NCBI GenBank assembly: GCA_934045905.1
Contig: OW203763.1
Location: 39,276,724-39,340,723, forward strand
Direction of reading: 5' to 3'
From: Leuctra nigra
Lineage: Eukaryota > Arthropoda > Insecta > Plecoptera > Leuctridae
DNA: 64,000 bases
The notes under the pieces were generated by a model. It did not search any database, was not told the DNA's origin, and saw only the letters and a program-made list of their open reading frames with translations. Position 1 is the stretch's first letter, and each line of letters begins with the position of its first letter. Both the position numbers and the translations under genes were made by a program. Shown here piece by piece: positions 1 to 13,300 of the stretch.

Positions 1-1374
1 TTGAAAAGTGATTCTAGGACTAAAAAATGTACGAACTGAAGCAAAATACCCTCCAATTGCCCTTGGTGCCCTTGTTGTTCCGCAGGGAGATTTTTTAAAA
101 TTTAAGCAATTTATAAATGATTCTGGGATGCTAAACTTAATTTTGTATGGTGAATGGGCAGGCAGTCTGATCGAGTGGGGGGAAGGATAATCTCCCCCAT
201 CCCCCCGTTCCTACGCGCCTGGTAGCACTAGAAACATGCTGATCCGCGATTGGATTTAGTACATTTTTACACTTTTGGCATATCATTATGCAACCTTGTG
301 ATTTTCTCAATATTTTTGGTATTTGAGACTGGAAAATAAGTACTTTCTGATTGAATGGTTACAAACCTAACCAAATCATGTGCCCTCGAATACATGTAAG
401 ACGGACAATAATTACAAACTTATTTATAAAAACACAAGGAAGAAAAGGGGGTTCGGGGGCGAAGCCCCCTAGAAAATTTGATATCGAGGCCAATCATTTT
501 GGTGCAATTTTGATGCTAACTTCACCAGATAGTGTTGGGAGGAAAAGCACGATATTTCTATAAAGAATTTTAATTTTGTCTGAAAGTATGAACTTGTTTT
601 CGTGATATTTAGCGCCCCCCTAGACCTTCATTAAATAATTATTTAATGAAGTACCTATAAGCATTTGTTTTCATGATATTGTCTTATATTTTGAACGTGT
701 TATTTTATAAATTTCGTAAATGGCAAGTCTAAGGGGTCGTAAGCCTCCCCCTGGACCTTTTTTAAAGAAATTTTAACTTTAATAAGCACTTGTTTTCGTG
801 ATATTTTCTTATATTTTGACCGTGATCTATGAAAAATTTAGTACATATGCCATGTGCAGGGGGGCGCATGCGCCCCCCTGGACATGGCGCCCCGGGCGGT
901 CGCCCGCCTCACCCGCCCCTCCCGGAGGGGTGGGGGAGGCGAAGGTTTTGGCGAGGAAAATGGTGTATTCAAGCAAGAAGATGAGGGGAAGACGAATGGA
1001 TGTAATTCAGAGTGAATGTTGATGTGCAGAGAGAGTATGTGGCAGATCGAAGGGAAAGGAGAGAAGGGTAACAAGTAGTGAAGGAGAAATATATAGTGAG
1101 TTCTGAGGTGTAAAATCAGCTTACTCTCAAGCAAAGCAGAGGGTAAAACAATTATGTCCAGGAAAGGAAAAATAAAACATTGACAGTATTTTCAGAAAAG
1201 TTGGTAAAGATCATGGTGGTATACAGGAAAAGACTAAAAGTGGAATGAATAAGACTGTGGGAACAAGAACAAATGTAGGCAAAGTGAATTAGAAATCTGA
1301 TGGATAATAATTGACCAATATGAAATAAGTTTCTATAGGAGATCCATTTTCGGAATCTGGTGAACAGTCCTTGC
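1..1374. other. No gene seen; repeat-like AT-rich DNA with GC-rich motifs
   Basis: I see no convincing exon here. Open frames are short and have no recognisable domains. G/C-rich patches stand out: GGGGGCGAAGCCCCC near 448-463, GCGCATGCGCCCCCC near 863-880, and a C/G-rich block around 885-940. Each lies in AT-rich surroundings. A motif of the same kind (GGGGCGAAGTC followed by an AAAATT stretch) recurs near 48612, so this is probably diffuse transposon-derived repeat rather than gene sequence. The tandem array begins at about 1375. Confidence 0.5.
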
Positions 1375-4300
1375 TCAAGAGAGAGGTCGCTTACCCTGGG
1401 ATAGTGTAATGGAATGGAAGTACCACCCCGACTGTAGGGGATGTTGGCAGTGTAGTCGTTGTGGAGACTCTATGATTCAAGAGAGAGGTTGCTTACCCTG
1501 GGATAGTGATATGGAATGGAAGTACCACCCCGACTGTAGGGGATGTTGGCAGTGTAGTCGTTGTGGAGACTCTATGAATCAAGAGAGAGGTTGCTTACCC
1601 TGGGATAGTGATATGGAATGGAAGTACCACCCCGACTGTAGGGGATGTTGGCAGTGTAGTCGTTGTGGAGACTCTATGATTCAAGAGAGAGGTTGCTTAC
1701 CCTGGGATAGTGATATGGAATGGAAGTACCACCCCGACTGTAGGGGATGTTGGCAGTGTAGTCGTTGTGGAGACTCTATGAATCAAGAGAGAGGTTGCTT
1801 ACCCTGGGATAGTGATATGGAATGGAAGTACCACCCCGACTGTAGGGGATGTTGGCAGTGTAGTCGTTGCAGACTCTATGATTCAAGAGAGAGGTTGCTT
1901 ACCCTGGGATAGTGATATGGAATGGAAGTACCACCCCGACTGTAGGGGATGTTGGCAGTGTAGTCGTTGTGGAGACTCTATGATTCAAGAGAGAGGTCGC
2001 TTACCCTGGGATAGTGATATGGAATGAAAGTACCACCCCGACTGTAGGGGATGTTGGCAGTGTAGTCGTTGTGGAGACTCTATGATTCAAGAGAGAGGTT
2101 GCTTACCCTGGGATAGTGATATGGAATGGAAGTACCACCCCGACTGTAGGGGATGTTGGCAGTGTAGTCGTTGTGGAGACTCTATGAATCAAGAGTGAGG
2201 TCGCTTACCCTGGGATAGTGATATGGAATGGAAGTACCACCCCGACTGTAGGGGATGTTGGCAGTGTAGTCGTTGTGGTGACTCTATGATTCAAGAGAGA
2301 GGTTGCTTACCCTGGGATAGTGATATGGAATGGAAGTACCACCCCGACTGTAGGGGATGTTGGCAGTGTAGTCGTTGTGGAGACTCTATGATTCAAGAGA
2401 GAGGTCGCTTACCCTGGGATAGTGATATGGAATGGAAGTACCACCCCGACTGTAGGGGATGTTAGCAGTGTAGTCGTTGTGGAGACTCTATGATTCAAGA
2501 GAGAGGTTGCTTACCCTGGGATAGTGATATGGAATGGAAGTACCACCCCGACTGTAGGGGATGTTGGCAGTGTAGTCGTTGCAGATTCTATGATTCAAGA
2601 GAGAGGTTGCTTACCCTGGGATAGTGATATGGAATGGAAGTACCACCCCGACTGTAGGGGATGTTGGCAGTGTAGTCGTTGTGGAGACTCTATGATTCAA
2701 GAGAGAGGTCGCTTACCCTGGGATAGTGATATGGAATGGAAGTACCACCCCGACTGTAGGGGATGTTGGCAGTGTAGTCGTTGTGGAGACTCTATGATTC
2801 AAGAGAGAGGTTGCTTACCCTGGGATAGTGATATGGAATGGAAGTACCACCCCGACTGTAGGGGATGTTGGCAGTGTAGTCGTTGTGGAGACTCTATGAT
2901 TCAAGAGAGAGGTTGCTTACCCTGGGATAGTGATATGGAATGGAAGTACTACCCCGACTGTAGGGGATGTTGGCAGTGTAGTCGTTGTGGAGACTCTATG
3001 ATTCAAGAGAGAGGTTGCTTACCCTGGGATAGTGATATGGAATGGAAGTACCACCCCGACTGTAGGGGATGTTGGCAGTGTAGTCGTTGCAGACTCTATG
3101 ATTCAAGAGAGAGGTTGCTTACCCTGGGAAAGTGATATGGAATGGAAGTACCACCCCAACTGTAGGGGATGTTGGCAGTGTAGTCGTTGTGGAGACTCTT
3201 TGATTTAAGAGAGAGGTCGCTTACCCTGGGATAGGGATATGGAATGGAAGTACCACCCCGACTGTAGGGGATGTTGGCAGTGTAGTCGTTGCAGACTCTA
3301 TGATTCAAGAGAGAGGTCGCTTACCCTGGGATAGTGATAGGGAATGGAAGTACCACCCCGACTGTAGGGGATGTTGGCAGTGTAGTCGTTGCAGACTCTA
3401 TGATTCAAAAGATAGGTCGCTTACCCTGGGATAGTGATATGGAATGGAAGTACCACCCCGACTGTAGGGGATGTTGGCAGTGTAGTCGTTGCAGACTCTA
3501 TGATTCAAGAGAGAGGTCGCTTACCCTGGGATAGTGATATGGAATGGAAGTACCACCCCGACTGTAGGGGATGTTGGCAGTTTAGTCGTTGCAGACTCTA
3601 TGATTCAAAAGATAGGTCGCTTACCCTGGGATAGTGATATGGAATGGAAGTACAACCCCGACTGTAGGGGATGTTGGCAGTGTAGTCGTTGCAGACTCTA
3701 TGATTCAAAAGATAGGTCGCTTACCCTGGGATAGTGATATGGAATGGAAGTACCACCCCGACTGTAGGGGATGTTGGCAGTGTAGTCGTTGTGGAGACTC
3801 TATGATTCAAGAGAGAGGTCGCTTACCCTGGGATAGTGATATGGAATGGAAGTACCACCCCGACTGTAGGGGATGTTGGCAGTGTAGTCGTTGTGGAGAC
3901 TCTATGATTCAAGAGAGAGGTTGCTTACCCTGGGATAGTGATATGGAATGGAAGTACCGCCCCGACTGTAAGGGATGTTTGTAGTGTAGTCGTTGTGGAG
4001 ACTCTATGATTCAAGAGAGAGGTTGCTTACCCTGGGATAGTTATATGAAATGGAAGTTCCACTCCGACTGTAGGGGATGTTGGCAGTGTTGTCGTTGTGG
4101 AGACTCTATGATTCAAGAGAGAGGTTGCTTACTCTGGGATAGTGATATGGAATGGAAGTACCACCCCGAATATAGGGGATGTTGGCAGTGTAGTCGTTGC
4201 AGACTGTATGATTCAAGAGAGAGGTTGCTTACCCTGGGATAGTGATATGGAATGGAAGTACCACTCCGACTGTAGGGGATGTTGGCAGTGTAGTCGTTGT

Positions 4301-7300
4301 GGAGACTCTATGATTCAAGAGAGAGGTTGCTTACTCTGGGATAGTGATATGGAATGGAAGTACCACCCCGAATATAGGGGATGTTGGCAGTGTAGTCGTT
4401 GCAGACTGTATGATTCAAGAGAGAGGTTGCTTACCCTGGGATAGTGATATGGAATGGAAGTACCACTCCGACTGTAGGGGATGTTGGCAGTGTAGTCGTT
4501 GCAGACTCTATGATTCAAAAGATAGGTCGCTTACCCTGGGATAGTGATATGGAATGGAAGTACCACCCCGACTGTAGGGGATGTTGGCAGTGTAGTCGTT
4601 GCAGACTCTATGATTCAAGAGAGAGGTCGCTTACCCTGGGATAGTGATATGGAATGGAAGTACCACCCCGACTGTAGGGGATGTTGGCAGTTTAGTCGTT
4701 GCAGACTCTATGATTCAAAAGATAGGTCGCTTACCCTGGGATAGTGATATGGAATGGAAGTACCACCCCGACTGTAGGGGATGTTGGCAGTGTAGTCGTT
4801 GCAGACTCTATGATTCAAGAGAGAGGTCGCTTACCCTGGGATAGTGATATGGAATGGAAGTACCACCCCGACTGTAGGGGATGTTGGCAGTGTAGTCGTT
4901 GTGGAGACTCTATGATTCAAGAGAGAGGTTGCTTACCCTGGGATAGTGATATGGAATGGAAGTACCGCCCCGACTGTAAGGGATGTTTGTAGTGTAGTCG
5001 TTGTGGAGACTCTATGATTCAAGAGAGAGGTTGCTTACCCTGGGATAGTGATATGAAATGGAAGTTCCACTCCGACTGTAGGGGATGTTGGCAGTGTTGT
5101 CGTTGTGGAGACTCTATGATTCAAGAGAGAGGTTGCTTACTCTGGGATAGTGATATGGAATGGAAGTACCACCCCGAATATAGGGGATGTTGGCAGTGTA
5201 GTCGTTGCAGACTGTATGATTCAAGAGAGAGGTTGCTTACCCTGGGATAGTGATATGGAATGGAAGTACCACTCCGACTGTAGGGGATGTTGGCAGTGTA
5301 GTCGTTGCAGACTCTATGATTCAAGAGAGAGGTTGCTTACCCTGGGATAGTGATATGGAATGGAAGTACCACCCCGACTGTTGGGGATGTTGGCAGTGTA
5401 GTCGTTGTGGAGACTCTATGATTCAAGAGAGAGGTTGCTTACCCTGGGATAGTGATATGGAAGGGAAGTACCACCCCGACTGTAGGGGATGTTGGCAGTG
5501 TAGTCGTTGCAGACTCTATGATTCAAGAGAGAGGTTGCTTACCCTGGGATAGTGATATGGAAGGGAAGTACCACCCCGACTGTAGGGGATGTTGGCAGTG
5601 TAGTCGTTGCAGACTCTATGATTTAAGAGAGAGGTCGCTTACCCTGGGATAGTGATATGAAATGGAAGTACCACCCCGACTGTAGGGGATGTTGGCAGTG
5701 TAGTCGTTGCAGACTCTATGATTCAAGAGAGAGGTTGCTTACCCTGGGATAGTGATATGGAATGGAAGTACCACCCCGACTGTAGGGGATGTTGGCAGTG
5801 TAGTCGTTGCAGACTCTATGATTCAAGAGAGAGGTCGCTTACCCTGGGATAGTGATACGGAATGGAAGTACCACCCCGACTGTAGGGGATGTTGGCAGTG
5901 TAGTCGTTGCAGACTCTATGATTCAAGAGAGAGGTTGCTTACCCTGGGATAGTGATATGAAATGGAAGTTCCACCCCGACTGTAGGGGATGTTGGCAGTG
6001 TAGTCGTTGTGGAGACTCTATGATTCAAGAGAGAGGTTGCTTACCCTGGGATAGTGATATGGAATGGAAGTACCACCCCGACTGTAGGGGATGTTGGCAG
6101 TGTAGTCGTTGCAGACTCTATGATTCAAGAGAGAGGTCGCTTACCCTGGGATAGTGATATGGAATGGAAGTACCACCCCGACTGTAGGGGATGTTGGCAG
6201 TGTAGTCGTTTCAGACTCTATGATTCAAGAGAGAGGTTGCTTACCCTGGGATAGTGATATGAAATGGAAGTTCCACCCCGACTGTAGGGGATGTTGGCAG
6301 TGTAGTCGTTGTGGAGACTCTATGATTCAAGAGAGAGGTTGCTTACCCTGGGATAGTGATATGGAATGGAAGTACCACCCCGACTGTAGGGGATGTTGGC
6401 AGTGTAGTCGTTGCAGACTCTATGATTCAAGAGAGAGGTCGCTTACCCTGGGATAGTGATATGGAATGGAAGTACCACCCCGACTGTAGGGGATGTTGGC
6501 AGTGTAGTCGTTGCAGACTCTATGATTCAAGAGAGAGGTCGCTTACCCTGGGATAGTGATATGGAATGGAAGTACCACCCCGACTGTAGGGGATGTTGGC
6601 AGTGTAGTCGTTGTGGAGACTCTATGATTTTAAGAGAGAGGTCGCTTACCCTGGGATAGTGATATGAAATGGAAGTACCACCCCGACTGTAGGGGATGTT
6701 GGCAGTTTAGTCGTTGCAGACTCTATGATTCAAGAGAAAGGTCGCTTACCCTGGGATAGTGATATGGAATGGAAGTACCACCCCAACTGTAGGGGATGTT
6801 GGCAGTGTAGTCGTTGTGGAGACTCTATGATTCAAGAGAGAGGTTGCTTACCCTGGGTGATATGGAATGGAAGTATCGCCCCGACTGTAGGGGATGTTGG
6901 CAGTGTAGTCGTTGCAGACTCTATGATTCAAGAGAAAGGTCGCTTACCCTGGGATAGTGATATGGAATGGAAGTACCACCCCGACTGTAGGGGATGTTGG
7001 CAGTGTAGTCGTAGTGGAGACTCTATGATTCAAGAGAGAGGTTGCTTACCCTGGGTGATATGGAATGGAAGTATCGCCCCGACTGTAGGGGATGTTGGCA
7101 GTGTAGTCGTTACAGACTCTATAATTCAAGAGAGAGGTCGCTTACCCTGGGATAGTGATACGGAATGGTAGTACCACCCCGAATGTAGGGGATGTTGTCA
7201 GTGTAGTCGTTGCAGACTCTTTGATTTAAGAGAGAGGTTGCTTACCCTGGGATAGTGATATGGAATGGAAGTACCACCCCGACTGAAGGGGATGTTGGCA

Positions 7301-10300
7301 GTGTAGTCGTTGCAGACTCTATGATTCAAGAGAGAGGTTGCTTACCCTGGGATAGTGATATGGAATGGAAGTACCACCCCGACTGTAGGGGATGTTGGCA
7401 GTGTAGTCGTTGCAGACTCTATGATTCAATGAGAGGTCGCTTACCCTGGGATAGTGATATGGAATGGAAGTACCACCCCGACTGTAGGGGATGTTGGCAG
7501 TGTAGTCGTTGCAGACTCTATGATTCAAGAGAGAGGTTGCTTACCCTGGGATAGTGATATGAAATGGAAGTTCCACCCCGACTGTAGGGGATGTTGGCAG
7601 TGTAGTCGTTACAGACTCTATGATTCAAGAGAGAGGTCGCTTACCCTGGGTGATATGGAATGGAAGTATCGCCCCGACTGTAGGGGATGTTGGCAGTGTA
7701 GTCGTTACAGACTCTATAATTCAAGAGAGAGGTCGCTTACCCTGGGATAGTGATACGGAATGGTAGTACCACCCCGAATGTAGGGGATGTTGTCAGTGTA
7801 GTCGTTGCAGACTCTTTGATTTAAGAGAGAGGTTGCTTACCCTGGGATAGTGATATGGAATGGAAGTACCACCCCGACTGAAGGGGATGTTGGCAGTGTA
7901 GTCGTTGCAGACTCTATGATTCAAGAGAGAGGTTGCTTACCCTGGGATAGTGATATGGAATGGAAGTACCACCCCGACTGTAGGGGATGTTGGCAGTGTA
8001 GTCGTTGCAGACTCTATGATTCAATGAGAGGTCGCTTACCCTGGGATAGTGATATGGAATGGAAGTACCACCCCGACTGTAGGGGATGTTGGCAGTGTAG
8101 TCGTTGCAGACTCTATGATTCAAGAGAGAGGTTGCTTACCCTGGGATAGTGATATGAAATGGAAGTTCCACCCCGACTGTAGGGGATGTTGGCAGTGTAG
8201 TCGTTACAGACTCTATGATTCAAGAGAGAGGTCGCTTACCCTGGGATAGTGATATGGAATGGAAGTACCACCCCAACTGTAGGGGATGTTGTCAGTGTAG
8301 TCGTTGCAGACTCTTTGATTTAAGAGAGAGGTTGCTTACCCTGGGATAGTGATATGAAATGGAAGTACCACCCCGACTGTAGGGGATGTTGGCAGTGTAG
8401 TCGTTGCAGACTCTATGATTCAAGAGAGAGGTTGCTTACCCTGGGATAGTGATATGGAATGGAAGTTCCACCCCGACTGTAGGGGATGTTGGCAGTGTAG
8501 TCGTTGCAGACTCTATGATTCAAGAGAGAGGTTGCTTACCCTGGGATAGTGATATGAAATGGAAGTTCCACCCCGACTGTAGGGGATGTTGGCAGTGTAG
8601 TCGTTGTGGAGACTCTATGATTCAAGAGAGAGGTTGCTTACCCTGGGATAGTGATATGGAATGGAAGTACCACCCCGACTGTAGGGGATGTTGGCAGTGT
8701 AGTCGTTGCAGACTCTATTATTCAAGAGAGAGGTTGCTTTCCCTGGGATAGTGATACGGAATGGAAGTACCACCCCGACTGTAGGGGATGTTTGCAGTGT
8801 AGTCGTTGTGGAGACTCTATAATTCAAGAGAGAGGTCGCTTACCCTGGGATAGTGATATGGAATGGAAGTACCACCCCGACTGTAGGGGATGTTGGCAGT
8901 GAAGTCGTTGCAGACTTTATGATTCAAGAGAGAGGTAGCTTACCCTGGGATAGTGATATGGAATGGAAGTACCACCCCGACTGTAGGGGATGTTGGTAGT
9001 GTAGTCGTTGTGGAGACTCTATAATTCAAGAGAGAGGTCGCTTACCCTGGGATAGTGATATGGAATAGAAGTACCACCCCGACTGTAGGGGATGTTGGCA
9101 GTGTAGTCGTTGCAGACTCTATGATTCAAGAGAGAGGTTGCTTACCCTGGGATAGTGATATGAAATGGAAGTTCACCCCGACTGTAGGGGATGTTGGCAG
9201 TGTAGTCGTTGCAGACTCTATGATTCAAGAGAGAGGTAGCTTACCCTGGGATAGTGATATGGAATGGAAGTACCACCCCAACTGTAGGGGATGTTGGCAG
9301 TGTAGTCGTTGTGGAGACTCTATAATTCAAGAGAGAGGTCGCTTACCCTGGGATAGTGATATGGAATAGAAGTACCACCCCGACTGTAGGGGATGTTGGC
9401 AGTGTAGTCGTTGCAGACTCTTTGATTCAAGAGAGAGGTTGCTTACCCTGGGATAGTGATATGAAATGGAAGTTCACCCCGACTGTAGGGGATGTTGGCA
9501 GTGTAGTCGTTGCAGACTCTATGATTCAAGAGAGAGGTAGCTTACCCTGGGATAGTGATATGGAATGGAAGTACCACCCCGACTGTAGGGGATGTTGGCA
9601 GTGTAGTCGTTGTGGAGGCTCTATGATTCAAGAGAGAGGTTGCTTACCCTGGGATAGTGATATGGAATGGAAGTACCACCCCGACTGTAGGGGATGTTGG
9701 CAGTGTAGTCGTTGTGGAGACTCTATGATTCAAGAGAGAGGTTGCTTACCCTGGGATAGTGATACGGAATGGAAGTACCACCCCGACTGTAGGGGATGTT
9801 GGCAGTGTAGTCGTTGTGGAGACTCTATGATTCAAGAGAGAGGTTGCTTACCCTGGGATAGTGATATGGAATGGAAGTACCACCCCGACTGTAGGGGATG
9901 TTGGCAGTGTAGTCGTTGTGGAGACTCTATGAATCAAGAGAGAGGTTGCTTACCCTGGGATAGTGATATGGAATGGAAGTACCACCCCGACTGTAGGGGA
10001 TGTTGGCAGTGTAGTCGTTGCAGACTCTATGATTCAAGAGAGAGGTTGCTTACCCTGGGATAGTGATATGGAATGGAAGTACCACCCCGACTGTAGGGGA
10101 TGTTGGCAGTGTAGTCGTTGTGGAGACTCTATGATTCAAGAGAGAGGTCGCTTACCCTGGGATAGTGATATGGAATGGAAGTACCACCCCGACTGTAGGG
10201 GATGTTGGCAGTGTAGTCGTTGTGGAGACTCTATGATTCAAGAGAGAGGTTGCTTACCCTGGGATAGTGATATGGAATGGAAGTACCACCCCGACTGTAG

Positions 10301-13300
10301 GGGATGTTGGCAGTGTAGTCGTTGTGGAGACTCTATGAATCAAGAGTGAGGTCGCTTACCCTGGGATAGTGATATGGAATGGAAGTACCACCCCGACTGT
10401 AGGGGATGTTGGCAGTGTAGTCGTTGTGGAGACTCTATGATTCAAGAGAGAGGTTGCTTACCCTGGGATAGTGATATGGAATGGAAGTACCACCCCGACT
10501 GTAGGGGATGTTGGCAGTGTAGTCGTTGTGGAGACTCTATGATTCAAGAGAGAGGTCGCTTACCCTGGGATAGTGATATGGAATGGAAGTACCACCCCGA
10601 CTGTAGGGGATGTTAGCAGTGTAGTCGTTGTGGAGACTCTATGATTCAAGAGAGAGGTTGCTTACCCTGGGATAGTGATATGGAATGGAAGTACCACCCC
10701 GACTGTAGGGGATGTTGGCAGTGTAGTCGTTGCAGATTCTATGATTCAAGAGAGAGGTTGCTTACCCTGGGATAGTGATATGGAATGGAAGTACCACCCC
10801 GACTGTAGGGGATGTTGGCAGTGTAGTCGTTGTGGAGACTCTATGATTCAAGAGAGAGGTCGCTTACCCTGGGATAGTGATATGGAATGGAAGTACCACC
10901 CCGACTGTAGGGGATGTTGGCAGTGTAGTCGTTGTGGAGACTCTATGAATCAAGAGAGAGGTTGCTTACCCTGGGATAGTGATATGGAATGGAAGTACCA
11001 CCCCGACTGTAGGGGATGTTGGCAGTGTAGTCGTTGCAGACTCTATGATTCAAGAGAGAGGTTGCTTACCCTGGGATAGTGATATGGAATGGAAGTACCA
11101 CCCCGACTGTAGGGGATGTTGGCAGTGTAGTCGTTGTGGAGACTCTATGATTCAAGAGAGAGGTCGCTTACCCTGGGATAGTGATATGGAATGGAAGTAC
11201 CACCCCGACTGTAGGGGATGTTGGCAGTGTAGTCGTTGTGGAGACTCTATGATTCAAGAGAGAGGTTGCTTACCCTGGGATAGTGATATGGAATGGAAGT
11301 ACCACCCCGACTGTAGGGGATGTTGGCAGTGTAGTCGTTGTGGAGACTCTATGAATCAAGAGTGAGGTCGCTTACCCTGGGATAGTGATATGGAATGGAA
11401 GTACCACCCCGACTGTAGGGGATGTTGGCAGTGTAGTCGTTGTGGAGACTCTATGATTCAAGAGAGAGGTTGCTTACCCTGGGATAGTGATATGGAATGG
11501 AAGTACCACCCCGACTGTAGGGGATGTTGGCAGTGTAGTCGTTGTGGAGACTCTATGATTCAAGAGAGAGGTCGCTTACCCTGGGATAGTGATATGGAAT
11601 GGAAGTACCACCCCGACTGTAGGGGATGTTAGCAGTGTAGTCGTTGTGGAGACTCTATGATTCAAGAGAGAGGTTGCTTACCCTGGGATAGTGATATGGA
11701 ATGGAAGTACCACCCCGACTGTAGGGGATGTTGGCAGTGTAGTCGTTGTGGAGACTCTATGATTCAAGAGAGAGGTCGCTTACCCTGGGATAGTGATATG
11801 GAATGGAAGTACCACCCCGACTGTAGGGGATGTTGGCAGTGTAGTCGTTGTGGAGACTCTATGATTCAAGAGAGAGGTTGCTTACCCTGGGATAGTGATA
11901 TGGAATGGAAGTACCACCCCGACTGTAGGGGATGTTGGCAGTGTAGTCGTTGTGGAGACTCTATGATTCAAGAGAGAGGTTGCTTACCCTGGGATAGTGA
12001 TATGGAATGGAAGTACTACCCCGACTGTAGGGGATGTTGGCAGTGTAGTCGTTGTGGAGACTCTATGATTCAAGAGAGAGGTTGCTTACCCTGGGATAGT
12101 GATATGGAATGGAAGTACCACCCCGACTGTAGGGGATGTTGGCAGTGTAGTCGTTGTGGAGACTCTATGATTCAAGAGAGAGGTCGCTTACCCTGGGAAA
12201 GTGATATGGAATGGAAGTACCACCCCAACTGTAGGGGATGTTGGCAGTGTAGTCGTTGTGGAGACTCTTTGATTTAAGAGAGAGGTCGCTTACCCTGGGA
12301 TAGTGATATGGAATGGAAGTACCACCCCGACTGTAGGGGATGTTGGCAGTGTAGCCGTTGCAGACTCTATGATTCAAGAGAGAGGTCGCTTACCCTGGGA
12401 TAGTGATATGGAATGGAAGTACCACCCCGACTGTAGGGGATGTTGGCAGTGTAGTCGTTGCAGACTCTATGATTCAAAAGATAGGTCGCTTACCCTGGGA
12501 TAGTGATATGGAATGGAAGTACCACCCCGACTGTAGGGGATGTTGGCAGTGTAGTCGTTGCAGACTCTATGATTCAAGAGAGAGGTCGCTTACCCTGGGA
12601 TAGTGATATGGAATGGAAGTACCACCCCGACTGTAGGGGATGTTGGCAGTTTAGTCGTTGCAGACTCTATGATTCAAAAGATAGGTCGCTCACCCTGGGA
12701 TAGTGATATGGAATGGAAGTACCACCCCGACTGTAGGGGATGTTGGCAGTGTAGTCGTTGCAGACTCTATGATTCAAAAGATAGGTCGCTTACCCTGGGA
12801 TAGTGATATGGAATGGAAGTACCACCCCGACTGTAGGGGATGTTGGCAGTGTAGTCGTTGTGGAGACTCTATGATTCAAGAGAGAGGTCGCTTACCCTGG
12901 GATAGTGATATGGAATGGAAGTACCACCCCGACTGTAGGGGATGTTGGCAGTGTAGTCGTTGTGGAGACTCTATGATTCAAGAGAGAGTTTGCTTACCCT
13001 GGGATAGTGATATGGAATGGAAGTACCGCCCCGACTGTAAGGGATGTTTGTAGTGTAGTCGTTGTGGAGACTCTATGATTCAAGAGAGAGGTTGCTTACC
13101 CTGGGATAGTTATATGAAATGGAAGTTCCACTCCGACTGTAGGGGATGTTGGCAGTGTAGTCGTTGTGGAGACTCTATAATTCAAGAGAGAGGTCGCTTA
13201 CTCTGGGATAGTGATATGGAATGGAAGTACCACCCCGAATATAGGGGATGTTGGCAGTGTAGTCGTTGCAGACTCTATGATTCAAGAGAGAGGTTGCTTA